NCBI GenBank assembly: GCA_025359805.1 | Contig: JANYDU010000050.1 | Coordinates: forward strand, 1-64,000 | Length of the DNA: 64,000 bases | Reading direction: 5' to 3' | Origin: Bacteroidota bacterium | Lineage (GTDB): Bacteria; Bacteroidota; Bacteroidia; UKL13-3 | Shown here: piece after piece, positions 55,279 through 63,814 of the stretch | Position numbering within the stretch: position 1 is the first letter of the stretch | How the letters are laid out: each line of letters starts with the position of its first letter | Program-made: the position numbers and the translations under genes | The notes under the pieces: model-generated | The model's input: the letters and a program-made list of their open reading frames with translations, nothing else | Told to the model about the DNA's origin: nothing | Database searches by the model: none

Positions 55279-55599
55279 GTGTTATTTTTTATTCAACATT
55301 CGGTTAACGCTTTAAGTTCAATATTAACTAATATTTAACAAATTGTTAAGAGCCAAATTAAAATGCCTTTGTTTCAAGCTGCATTATAATTTGATGATAG
55401 TAAAAAAATTCGTTCAACAATAAAAGTATTTTACAACTAATATAAACCTGATATAATTTACGTTGATTAGATTTTTTATACTACCTATTCGATAGCATTT
55501 ATAATTTATTTGATAGGCTTTTAAACTATATTTATACTCTCCATTTTGGTTTTTAAAAATTTGTATTTACTTTAGCATAACTAAATTAATTTATTCATC
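55279..55599. other. Intergenic A+T-rich region, no gene seen
   Basis: 321 bp between the divergent response regulator and lipoprotein genes. I see no coding frame or RNA gene. A promoter candidate for the plus-strand lipoprotein gene lies at its right end: TTTG (55545-55548), then 19 bases, then TACTTTAG (55568-55575, one mismatch to TAnnTTTG). Confidence 0.6.
55545..55575 (+). promoter_or_regulatory. Bacteroidota-type promoter
   Basis: TTTG and TACTTTAG separated by 19 bases fit the -33/-7 spacing of Bacteroidota vegetative promoters, with one mismatch in the -7 box. It lies 25 bp before the lipoprotein start. Confidence 0.5.
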
Positions 55600-56127
55600 A
55601 TGAAAAAAATATTATTGTACACAACAGGATCAGCATTTTTATTGTTTGGAGTTTTTATGTCGTGCAGCAAATCTGATAGCTCAACACCAGCTGCAAGCTC
55701 TACATCCTCAACTGCTTCTACCAGTTCAACAAGCACTACTCCTCCAGCAGATATGACTTTAGTTATTGATGGAGTTTCTGAAAGTTTGATTCCTTTAAAT
55801 TGCTTTTCTGACCCAGGATCTTCAGGATATTATAATATGAGTACCACAAATACAAATAATGACCACACCATTATTGCCAAAACAAAAGGAATACCTACCT
55901 ACAAAAATTATACTATTGGTATTGGAAATCCATCTGATACTAGCCATATACAATTAATCATTGCCCTTGGATCTGGCGCAGCGGCTATTCAGTATGTTGC
56001 GGCATCAGGAACTGCAACTATTTCAGCATCATCAACAGCTACACCAAAAATAGTATTTACTAACTTAACATTTTCAAAAGCTCCAAATGCAGATAAAAAA
56101 ATTTCTGCGAATTTTAGTTGTCAATAA
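55600..56127 (+). CDS. Ser/Thr-rich lipoprotein of unknown function (first copy)
   Basis: 175 residues: lipoprotein signal ending VFMSC (Cys22), then a Ser/Thr/Ala/Pro linker (about 27-50), then a beta-rich domain of about 120 residues that ends KKISANFSCQ, with one other Cys in LNCFSDPG. The linker is typical of surface-exposed lipoproteins. The next gene has the same layout and a similar end (TSANISCQ), so the two are diverged tandem paralogs. No named family. A terminator separates them. Confidence 0.7.
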   Translation: MKKILLYTTGSAFLLFGVFMSCSKSDSSTPAASSTSSTASTSSTSTTPPADMTLVIDGVSESLIPLNCFSDPGSSGYYNMSTTNTNNDHTIIAKTKGIPTYKNYTIGIGNPSDTSHIQLIIALGSGAAAIQYVAASGTATISASSTATPKIVFTNLTFSKAPNADKKISANFSCQ

Positions 56128-56144
56128 AAAAATAATTCAATTTT

Positions 56145-56186
56145 AAACAAGAGGTTGCTATGTAAATAAGCGGTCTCTTGTTTTTT
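56145..56186 (+). terminator. Rho-independent terminator
   Basis: Arms AAACAAGAG and CTCTTGTTT with a partly paired 20-base loop and a T tail, between the two paralogous lipoprotein genes. Confidence 0.7.
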
Positions 56187-56208
56187 ATTTATCAAAGAAA
56201 TATATAAT

Positions 56209-56766
56209 ATGAAAAAAAATAATGTTACTAATTTAATAGGTACTGCCATTTTTATAACATTATTTATTTTTGCATGCGATACAAAGAATGATCCGGTTGT
56301 ACCCAATCATACAGTTTTGGCAACTACAAGTTCAACATCAACTACCACAAATACTGCATCAACTAATTCTACAGGTACCACCACAAATACATTGGTATTT
56401 GGTTCTGCTAATTTTTCTTTACTTGGACATGGTTGTTCAATAGATACTAGTTTTAATAATCATTATATATTTTTAGGAGCCGATACTGTTTTAGGGGTAA
56501 TCGTATATGTTGTAATTGGTGAAACTACTGCTCCTACGTCTACAAAAACATATACAATTGTATCACCATCGTCAACGTTAAGCTCAACCGAAGCTTTTAT
56601 ACATGTATCAGAAACTGATGAATGGTCGTCAACAATTGCATCTGGTGGAACATTTACAGTTACTTATTCATCAGGAAATATCGTTGGATCTTTCTCAGGA
56701 ATTACCTTAACAAAAGATGGAGCAACGGATACCAAAATCACTTCAGCAAACATTTCTTGTCAATAA
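56209..56766 (+). CDS. Ser/Thr-rich lipoprotein of unknown function (second copy)
   Basis: 185 residues: signal ending IFAC (Cys23), a Ser/Thr/Asn/Ala linker (about 38-65), then a beta-rich domain with LLGHGCSID and a closing TKITSANISCQ. It shares architecture and C-terminal SANxSCQ with the copy upstream but little else, suggesting an old duplication. An HTTM membrane protein begins 5 bp after its stop, so those two are probably cotranscribed. Confidence 0.7.
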   Translation: MKKNNVTNLIGTAIFITLFIFACDTKNDPVVPNHTVLATTSSTSTTTNTASTNSTGTTTNTLVFGSANFSLLGHGCSIDTSFNNHYIFLGADTVLGVIVYVVIGETTAPTSTKTYTIVSPSSTLSSTEAFIHVSETDEWSSTIASGGTFTVTYSSGNIVGSFSGITLTKDGATDTKITSANISCQ

Positions 56767-56771
56767 AAAGT

Positions 56772-58226
56772 ATGATGGTTAAATTCTTTAACCAACTCAT
56801 TTTGCGTTACACATTTGATTTACGAGCATTTGCTTTAATGCGAATTTGTATTGCTTTGGTTGTGCTTTTAGATTTATGTATTAGGCTCACAGATTTAGAA
56901 GCGCATTATACCAACCATGGCATATTACCACTTAAAGCCATGTTTGAATATTGTTGGAATGAATATCATTTTTCGTTTCATGCCATTAATGGAATGTGGC
57001 AATTTCAGTTAGTATTATTTTTAATAAGTATAGTTTCCGCCAGTTGTTTGCTGTTGGGATTTAAAACCAAAACATCAACATTTATTTCATGGATATTGAT
57101 GTGCTCATTACACAGCCGAAATTCAATGATACTGCAAGGTGGTGACGATTTATTAAGAATGTGTTTGTTTTGGGGATTATTTTTACCCTGGCAAAGATTT
57201 TATAGCATTGATGGAATTAATGATGTCAAAAAATATGAAGAAAAATCTTACCATGGAATTGTAGGTATCGCATTGATGTTACAAATTGCTTATGTATATT
57301 TTTTTTCTGGATTACAAAAATCTTCACCAGAATGGCATCAAGATGCAACAGCTTTATATTATGCATTAAGCTTCGATCAAATTTTATTACCATTGGGTAA
57401 AGTCATTTATTTTTATCCTGAATTATTAAAAACACTCACACAAATTGTTATTAAAATTGAAGTGTTTGCACCGTTTTTATTTTTTATTCCCGTTAAAAAT
57501 AATGTGTTTAGAAGTATTGCCGTTTTTATTTTTATAGCCATGCATATTGGAATCACATCAATACTTTTTGTAGGCTTATTTTCACTCATAGGGATAAGCA
57601 CACAAATGGCTATGTTACCATCCTTTGCTATGGATTGGTTTGATAAGATAACAAACAGAATCCAGAAAAAAATTACTCCTATTTTTATTCTATTTGCTCC
57701 TCAACAAATTAATACAAATTCACCCTCATCAATAGTCAAAAATTTTTCTATTGCATTACTCATTTGGTATATTAGTTTGTGGAATATTGGAAACACAAAT
57801 TTGGGTTATACCATTAATCCATCACTGCGTTGGTTTGGCCATATACTTCGCTTAGACCAAAATTGGGGAGTGTTTGCACCTGGTGTTATAAAAGATGATG
57901 GTTGGTATATTTTGGAAGCAACAACTATTGATGACAGAAAAATTGATATTTATAGAAATGGAATGGAAATCGATTATAAAAAGCCTAAAAACATAGTGAG
58001 CGAAATAAAAAACGATAGATGGCGAAAATATGGAGAGCAGATGATGATGCAATACAACGGATGGATGCGTGGATATTATTGCAATTATGTTACAAGAAAA
58101 TGGAATGAATCTCATCCAGAAAATCATATCAAAAAATTAGAAATTGTATACATGTTAGAGTTTACTCAACCTGATTACAAAGTGGTTGTTCCAAAGAGAG
58201 AAAGTTTGAATACTTGCGGACATTAA
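56772..58226 (+). CDS. HTTM domain membrane protein (vitamin K carboxylase-like)
   Basis: About 484 residues. The HTTM domain, the membrane part of the vitamin K-dependent gamma-carboxylase family, spans about 15-330. LQGGDDLLRMCLFWGLFLPW at 121-140 is a family hallmark. YFFSGLQKS (Lys183) aligns by eye with the YFIAGVKK segment that holds the catalytic Lys of the animal enzyme. A soluble C-terminal part of about 130 residues follows. I chose the ATG at 56772 (or 56775), because the longer frame from 56622 would run inside the preceding lipoprotein gene. Bacterial HTTM proteins have no settled function, so carboxylation of the neighbouring lipoproteins is only a hypothesis. Confidence 0.75.
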   Translation: MMVKFFNQLILRYTFDLRAFALMRICIALVVLLDLCIRLTDLEAHYTNHGILPLKAMFEYCWNEYHFSFHAINGMWQFQLVLFLISIVSASCLLLGFKTKTSTFISWILMCSLHSRNSMILQGGDDLLRMCLFWGLFLPWQRFYSIDGINDVKKYEEKSYHGIVGIALMLQIAYVYFFSGLQKSSPEWHQDATALYYALSFDQILLPLGKVIYFYPELLKTLTQIVIKIEVFAPFLFFIPVKNNVFRSIAVFIFIAMHIGITSILFVGLFSLIGISTQMAMLPSFAMDWFDKITNRIQKKITPIFILFAPQQINTNSPSSIVKNFSIALLIWYISLWNIGNTNLGYTINPSLRWFGHILRLDQNWGVFAPGVIKDDGWYILEATTIDDRKIDIYRNGMEIDYKKPKNIVSEIKNDRWRKYGEQMMMQYNGWMRGYYCNYVTRKWNESHPENHIKKLEIVYMLEFTQPDYKVVVPKRESLNTCGH

Positions 58227-58251
58227 CTAAATAGTATGCTATTACATTCTT

Positions 58252-60159
58252 TTATCCAACAATTTCACTCAATTCCAACCACCTTAATCCCTTTTCATCT
58301 AAAGCCATTTTGGTTTGCTCCAATTCATTTCCCCAATTGATTAAATCTTCATGGTTATTGCTTCCTGAAGAAAGTTTGGTTTCTAATTCGGCTCTTTTAT
58401 TTTCCAATAATTCTATCTCTTGTCCCAACAATTCGTGCTCCCGAATTTCTTTATAGGAAGGTTTTCTTTTATCAACTTGTGAAGTGGTAAGTTGATGAGT
58501 TGGTGATATTTCGGGAGAGGAATTTTTTATCGTTTTTTCTATTTTAGTTTCTACTCTTTTTTCTTCTAATTCATCTAAATAATCTTGGTAATTTCCATTA
58601 AAATCTCTTACCACACCCTCCCCTTCAAACACAAATAAATGGTCGGCCAATTTATCCATAAAATATCGATCATGAGTAACCACAATGATGCAACCTTTAA
58701 ATATTTCCAGAAAATCTTCCAATACATTTAGCGTAGCAATATCAAGGTCGTTGGTGGGTTCATCCAACACCAAAAAGTTTGGATTTTTCATTAAAATCGT
58801 CAGTAAAAATAATCTACGTTTTTCTCCTCCACTTAATTTTGACACATAAGTAAATTGTTGTTTATCATCAAACAAAAATCGTTTAAGTAATTGTGATGCA
58901 GTTAATTTTTCACCCTTATTTAATTCAATGTATTCGGCAATATCTTTTACTACTTCAATCACTCGTTTATCGTCTTTTATTTCTAAACCGGTTTGAGAAT
59001 AATATCCATAAACAATGGTATCACCGGTTGATATTCGTCCGCTATCAGGAATATCTAACCCCAAAAGCATATTTAAAAATGTACTTTTTCCAACTCCATT
59101 TTTTCCAACAATGCCAATACGTTCACCAGGTTTAAATAAGTAAGAAAAATCATTTACAATTTTTAGATTACCAAACGCTTTACTAATTTTATGTAGCTCA
59201 AGAATTTTTCCACCCATGCGTTGCATTTTAATATCCAACTCCACTTGTTTATTATCAATTCGTTTTGACGCTTTATCTTTTAAATCATAAAAAGCATCCA
59301 CACGAGATTTTGATTTTGTACCACGAGCTTTTGGCTGTCTACGCATCCACTCTAATTCTTTGCGCATTAAATTTTTCGCCTTATCAATTTCACGTTCTTC
59401 CCTAAATTCTCGGTCGGCTTTTTTCTCTACAAAATAAGCGTAGTTACCAGCATATCTGTAAAGTTGCCCATTATCAATTTCAATAATTTCGTTACAAACA
59501 TTATCCAAAAAATAACGATCGTGAGTAACAATTAATAAGGTTACCGATTGAGCTTTTAAATATCCTTCTAACCATTCAATCATTTCCACATCCAAATGAT
59601 TAGTGGGTTCATCCATAATGATAAAATCAGGATTATGAATAAGAATTCCTGCTAACGCAATACGCTTACGTTGCCCACCAGATAGGGTTCCTACTATTTG
59701 ATCAGTATGATGAATATTTAATTTGGAAAGAATTTGTTTTACTCGTGCTTCATAATCCCAAGCATTTAATCTGTCCATGTTCTCCATGGCTTCCTGCAAA
59801 CGGTTCATCGAAGCATCCGAATGATCGTGCTCTTGTTCTTCCAAAACGGCTTCATACGCAGCAACTGCATTTAGCAATTCATTGCTTCCATTAAACAAAG
59901 TTTCCCAAACCGTAAACGAATCAATCATGGTTGGCTCTTGTTCTAAAAAAGCCATCGTAATATCTTTACTAATAATTACCGAACCGCCACCATCAGGCGA
60001 ATCTTTGCCAGCTAAAATGTTTAGTAAACTTGTTTTTCCTGTTCCGTTTTTGGCAATAAGGGCAGTTTTCTGTCCTTCTTCAACTGAAATAGTAATGTTC
60101 TCAAATAATGTTCTATCTCCATAATGTTTGGAGAGATTTTCGGCACGTAGATAATTCAC
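58252..60159 (-). CDS. ABC-F family ATPase (Uup-like)
   Basis: This is a cytoplasmic twin-ATPase of 635 residues without membrane segments, of the ABC-F group that acts on ribosomes or DNA-repair intermediates. First cassette: Walker A AKNGTGKTS, signature LSGGQRKRIALA, Walker B IIMDEPTNHLD. Second: GKNGVGKST, LSGGEKRRLFLL, LVLDEPTNDLD. A charged linker joins the two. The C-terminal about 80 residues form a coiled coil as in Uup. A resistance-type ABC-F is less likely given the Uup-like tail. Confidence 0.9.
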   Translation of the reverse strand: MNYLRAENLSKHYGDRTLFENITISVEEGQKTALIAKNGTGKTSLLNILAGKDSPDGGGSVIISKDITMAFLEQEPTMIDSFTVWETLFNGSNELLNAVAAYEAVLEEQEHDHSDASMNRLQEAMENMDRLNAWDYEARVKQILSKLNIHHTDQIVGTLSGGQRKRIALAGILIHNPDFIIMDEPTNHLDVEMIEWLEGYLKAQSVTLLIVTHDRYFLDNVCNEIIEIDNGQLYRYAGNYAYFVEKKADREFREEREIDKAKNLMRKELEWMRRQPKARGTKSKSRVDAFYDLKDKASKRIDNKQVELDIKMQRMGGKILELHKISKAFGNLKIVNDFSYLFKPGERIGIVGKNGVGKSTFLNMLLGLDIPDSGRISTGDTIVYGYYSQTGLEIKDDKRVIEVVKDIAEYIELNKGEKLTASQLLKRFLFDDKQQFTYVSKLSGGEKRRLFLLTILMKNPNFLVLDEPTNDLDIATLNVLEDFLEIFKGCIIVVTHDRYFMDKLADHLFVFEGEGVVRDFNGNYQDYLDELEEKRVETKIEKTIKNSSPEISPTHQLTTSQVDKRKPSYKEIREHELLGQEIELLENKRAELETKLSSGSNNHEDLINWGNELEQTKMALDEKGLRWLELSEIVG

Positions 60160-60209
60160 GCCCCAAAGGTAATTAAAACACTTCAGCCTTTTATCTGTAT
60201 TTATAAATT

Positions 60210-60671
60210 ATGAAAACTCATATTCTTGAAACCGTTACCATCATCCATAAACCTTTGCTTGAAGTGTTTGATTTTTTTAGCAAAGCCGAAAATTTAAATA
60301 TATTAACACCACCCGAATTACATTTTAAAATTATCACCCCGCTTCCTATAAAAATGGAGCCCACTACAATAATCGATTATCGAATAAAATTGAATGGAAT
60401 TTCTTTTAACTGGAGAACCGAAATATGTAATTGGGAACCGCCTTATCGTTTTGTTGATCAACAATTAAAAGGTCCTTATAAAAAATGGCATCATACGCAT
60501 AGTTTTATTGAGAAAAATGGAGTAACCGAAATGACTGACAGGATTGAATTTCTTTCTCCTGGATGGATTTTTGAGCCTATTATTAATGCGTTGTTTATTG
60601 AAAAAAAAGTGAAAAAAATATTTGCGTATCGAGAAAAAAAATTGAAAGAAATTTTTGAAGTTACTTTTTAA
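60210..60671 (+). CDS. SRPBCC family protein
   Basis: This is a 153-residue cytoplasmic protein of the START/Bet v1-like SRPBCC superfamily (polyketide cyclase/dehydrase-like): an N-terminal strand ETVTIIHKPLLEVFDFFSKAENLNILTPP, central FNWRTEICNWEPPYRFVDQQLKGPYKKWHHTHSF, and a final amphipathic helix. It probably binds a hydrophobic ligand. It is similar to proteins encoded beside or fused to NAD-dependent epimerases, but no such gene is near. Its stop overlaps the convergent gene by 11 bp. Confidence 0.8.
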   Translation: MKTHILETVTIIHKPLLEVFDFFSKAENLNILTPPELHFKIITPLPIKMEPTTIIDYRIKLNGISFNWRTEICNWEPPYRFVDQQLKGPYKKWHHTHSFIEKNGVTEMTDRIEFLSPGWIFEPIINALFIEKKVKKIFAYREKKLKEIFEVTF

Positions 60672-61308
60672 CAATTTTGCCAGTCTCTTTTACTTTAAAG
60701 TTTGTAATGATACCGATTTCATTTTCCAATTGCATGGTCATATCTTCATAAATAAACCCTTTAGTTTCTTCAAACCATGTCATTTCGTTAAAATTTCCAG
60801 TTAACACATCAAAATTATCGGGGTTGGCTGTACCCGGAATTTCGTGGGTTAATAATAGTTTATCAATTATTTTAAATCGTTTATCATAAGTAAATAAATA
60901 TTTTTCGGAGGAGCGATAATATTTTGAAGCAAATTGTCTTTCTATCACATAGCAATACATATTTTTAATTGCGCCTACCATTCCCAGTGCATAAAATTCG
61001 GCATGTAAAGTATCCCCATCTGCGTTTCGAGAAAGGGTATCTAATTTGATAAATCTTTTTGCGAGATAACTTGGTATACTCATGTTTGAAGGCTTTTGCA
61101 ATACTTCTGATCGATATTTTATGTACCCATTATTTTCGGCAGAGTTCCAAATCGAATCCATCAAAAACTCTTTATTACTAAAGGAAACATCAACGGGTAA
61201 ATATTTCCGTTTAAATATTTTTTTAAAATTAAGTAGTGCAGTATCCTGCTGACAGAAAGAAAAAAATGGAAGAAAACAGAAAACGTAAATAATAAAAAAC
61301 TTTCGCAT
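60661..61308 (-). CDS. Hypothetical secreted protein
   Basis: 215 residues from the ATG at 61308 (a TTG at 61326 in frame is less likely). Signal peptide MRKFFIIYVFCFLPFFSFC-QQ. The mature part mixes beta strands and polar loops with several Tyr, Phe and Lys. The end TGNFNEMTWFEETKGFIYEDMTMQLENEIGIITNFK resembles the DUF4412-like or lipid-binding outer-membrane-associated proteins of Bacteroidota, without a firm family. Overlaps the SRPBCC gene stop by 11 bp. Confidence 0.6.
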   Translation of the reverse strand: MRKFFIIYVFCFLPFFSFCQQDTALLNFKKIFKRKYLPVDVSFSNKEFLMDSIWNSAENNGYIKYRSEVLQKPSNMSIPSYLAKRFIKLDTLSRNADGDTLHAEFYALGMVGAIKNMYCYVIERQFASKYYRSSEKYLFTYDKRFKIIDKLLLTHEIPGTANPDNFDVLTGNFNEMTWFEETKGFIYEDMTMQLENEIGIITNFKVKETGKIVKK

Positions 61309-61457
61309 AGCAATCAATGTGCGCAATATATAAAATTATTTCTTTGAAGAGTTTTATCGTCAATTGTGTCAAACGTTTAAATGATTGAGAGTAAAATTTT
61401 TCTCAACAAGTTCTCCAACCATCATAAATATTATAACCGAATACCTATTTTAGCCCC

Positions 61458-63221
61458 ATGGAAAATTTTGTTGTATCGGCCAGAAAGTATAGGCCTTCAA
61501 CATTTGAAAGTGTAATTGGACAAGAGCATATCACGCATACGCTGAAAAATGCCATCAAAAATAATCAGCTTGCACATGCCTTTTTGTTTTGTGGACCTCG
61601 TGGTGTGGGCAAAACTACGTGCGCACGTATATTGGCAAAAACTATTAATTGTAGCCACATTACCGCTGATTTTGAAGCGTGTAATGAGTGTGAATCTTGC
61701 AAATCATTTAACACAAATGGATCGTTTAATATTTATGAATTAGATGCCGCTTCTAATAATTCGGTTGACGATATTAGAGGTTTGGTAGAGCAAGTAAGGT
61801 ATGCTCCACAAGGTGCTAAATACAAAATATATATTATTGATGAGGTGCATATGTTGAGCGCTGCTGCCTTTAACGCTTTTTTAAAAACATTAGAAGAACC
61901 TCCTCCTTATGCCAAGTTTATTTTAGCCACAACAGAGCGGCATAAAATATTACCTACCATTCTTTCTCGTTGCCAGGTGTTTGATTTTCATCGAATCAAA
62001 ATTGAAGATGCCGTAAAACAACTCAATAAAATTATTGCAAACGAAGGCATTGAAGCAGAAGAAGAAGCCCTTCATGTTATTGCTCAAAAAGCTGATGGAG
62101 CTATGCGTGATGCCCTTTCTATTTTTGATAGAATTGTGAGTTCAACAGGAAAGAAAATTACATATCAAGATGTGATTACCAACTTAAACATATTGGATTA
62201 CGATTACTATTTTAAAGCAGTTGATATGCTTCTAAATAAAGATTTGCCAGGTATGTTATTGTTGTTTGATAAAGTACTTGCAAATGGTTTTGATGCCCAA
62301 CATTTTTTAACTGGATTTAGTGAACACATCAGAAATTTAATGGTTTGCAAACATCCTAATACTGTAAAATTATTAGAAGTTGCTTCATCCATTGCTGCTA
62401 AATTTATGCAGCAATCACAAGTGTGCAACGCATCTTTATTACTCAATGCTTTAAATGTATTGAACCGATGTGAGATGGAATATAAATCAAGCAAAAACCA
62501 TCGCCTACATGTTGAACTTACCTTGATGAAACTCTGCCACATTCAATCTGTTATTGATTTAAAATCGGAAGATTCCGAAGCTAAAAAAAAAACTAATAAC
62601 CATTTAGTTGTTGATAAAAATATTGCTAATGAGCCTATTGTTTCAATGGTTCAAGATCCTCCCATCAATAAAATTATCTCTATTGCTGAACCCATTATTG
62701 TAAAACCTTTACCTCCTATTGCACGACCAACAAACACCATTTCGCCTCAAAGCAAATTAGAAAAACTAAAGCAATTGGTGAGTGAAAGCAAAAAGGAAAT
62801 GGTGGATAATAATGAATCGGAAACTATTGAAGTTGTAGAAGATAAAATCCAAACTGTAATTACTGCCGAATCTTTTAATGCTGTTTGGGATTTGTATTTA
62901 CAGCAACTTATTAATCAAGGAAAATTTAGTTTGCTATCTATTTATAAAGGAGCAAAAACGAATGTTGCAAATGCACATAGTGTTGATTTAATTTTAGCAA
63001 GCGTACATGAAAAAGAAATGTTTGAAGAGGATAGAAATAATATTATCCCATTTATAAGAAGCAGAGTTGGCAATCATCAATTTGATTTTAATATTGTTAT
63101 CAACCAAGCTGTGCAAAGTACTCGTATATTTACTGCCGAAGAAAAATTTAAAGTAATGGCCGAAAAAAATCCGATGCTTAATGATTTAAGAAATGCTTTT
63201 GGTTTAGAATTAGAATACTAA
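61458..63221 (+). CDS. dnaX: DNA polymerase III subunits tau and gamma
   Basis: This is the clamp-loader motor, 587 residues. The AAA+ part has Walker A GPRGVGKT (46-53), zinc cysteines in NCSHITADFEACNECESC, Walker B YIIDEVHML and the sensor segment ATTERHKILPTILSRCQ. Domain III ends near residue 370. A ten-A run at codons 376-379 is followed in the -1 frame by two stop codons, so slippage would make a 379-residue gamma form. The tau tail (about 430-587) binds polymerase. It is followed 1 bp later by a DUF502 gene. Confidence 0.97.
   Translation: MENFVVSARKYRPSTFESVIGQEHITHTLKNAIKNNQLAHAFLFCGPRGVGKTTCARILAKTINCSHITADFEACNECESCKSFNTNGSFNIYELDAASNNSVDDIRGLVEQVRYAPQGAKYKIYIIDEVHMLSAAAFNAFLKTLEEPPPYAKFILATTERHKILPTILSRCQVFDFHRIKIEDAVKQLNKIIANEGIEAEEEALHVIAQKADGAMRDALSIFDRIVSSTGKKITYQDVITNLNILDYDYYFKAVDMLLNKDLPGMLLLFDKVLANGFDAQHFLTGFSEHIRNLMVCKHPNTVKLLEVASSIAAKFMQQSQVCNASLLLNALNVLNRCEMEYKSSKNHRLHVELTLMKLCHIQSVIDLKSEDSEAKKKTNNHLVVDKNIANEPIVSMVQDPPINKIISIAEPIIVKPLPPIARPTNTISPQSKLEKLKQLVSESKKEMVDNNESETIEVVEDKIQTVITAESFNAVWDLYLQQLINQGKFSLLSIYKGAKTNVANAHSVDLILASVHEKEMFEEDRNNIIPFIRSRVGNHQFDFNIVINQAVQSTRIFTAEEKFKVMAEKNPMLNDLRNAFGLELEY
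62583..62599 (+). promoter_or_regulatory. Candidate frameshift/slippage site for the gamma subunit
   Basis: Ten consecutive A (62583-62592) in the zero frame read Lys-Lys-Lys-Thr. Adding one A to the mRNA, or a -1 ribosomal shift, gives AAC and then TAA TAA (62594-62599). The truncated product would hold exactly domains I to III. Thermus dnaX uses a similar A run for transcript slippage. Confidence 0.6.
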
Positions 63222-63222
63222 A

Positions 63223-63807
63223 ATGAATATCAGTAAAGAAAAAATTAAAGTAAGTTTTAAGCAACGTATTGCCAATTTAATCAACTATTTTTTAAAAGGA
63301 TTATTGGTTACGCTTCCTTTTGCAATTACTTATAGCATCATTAAATCCATAGTTATTTCGCTTGATACCTTGTTTGATTTTGGTATTCCCGCAGTTGGGT
63401 TTTTTATCGTAATTGTATCCATTACACTTTTAGGATTTATTGGCACCAGTATTATCACTAAACCTTTATTCTCTTTGTTTGATGATGTGCTATCTCGCAT
63501 TCCATTTGTGAAAATTATTTATACTTCTGTTAAAGATTTTATGGAAGCCTTTGTAGGCGATAAGAAAAAATTTAATCACCCTGTAATTGTTGAAATGCAG
63601 CCTGGTATTTTTAAACCAGGTTTTATTACACAAAATGATTTATCCTCATTAAATCTTCCGGGTTTGGCTGCTGTATATTTCCCTCACTCCTATGCTTTTT
63701 CGGGTAATTTATTTTTGGTAGAAAAAGAAAGGGTAAAACCCTTTGATGGCAACTCAACAGAGGTAATGAAATTTATTGTTTCAGGAGGAGTAACCGATTT
63801 AGATTAA
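63223..63807 (+). CDS. DUF502 membrane protein
   Basis: 194 residues. Two membrane helices (about 22-48 and 55-80) and the family motifs GLLVTLPFAITYSIIKSI and a middle VKIIYTSVKDFMEAFVGDKKKFNHPVIVEMQPGIFKPGFIT. A hydrophilic C-terminal domain follows. Its function in the inner membrane is unknown. It starts 1 bp after the dnaX stop and is followed 7 bp later by a prenyltransferase gene, so the three are in one operon. Confidence 0.88.
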   Translation: MNISKEKIKVSFKQRIANLINYFLKGLLVTLPFAITYSIIKSIVISLDTLFDFGIPAVGFFIVIVSITLLGFIGTSIITKPLFSLFDDVLSRIPFVKIIYTSVKDFMEAFVGDKKKFNHPVIVEMQPGIFKPGFITQNDLSSLNLPGLAAVYFPHSYAFSGNLFLVEKERVKPFDGNSTEVMKFIVSGGVTDLD

Positions 63808-63814
63808 TGGAAAA

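Noticed and set aside
56622..56771. Upstream start for the HTTM protein
   Set aside because: The extra 50 residues are an out-of-frame reading of the lipoprotein gene. The ATG at 56772 is adjacent to the lipoprotein stop.
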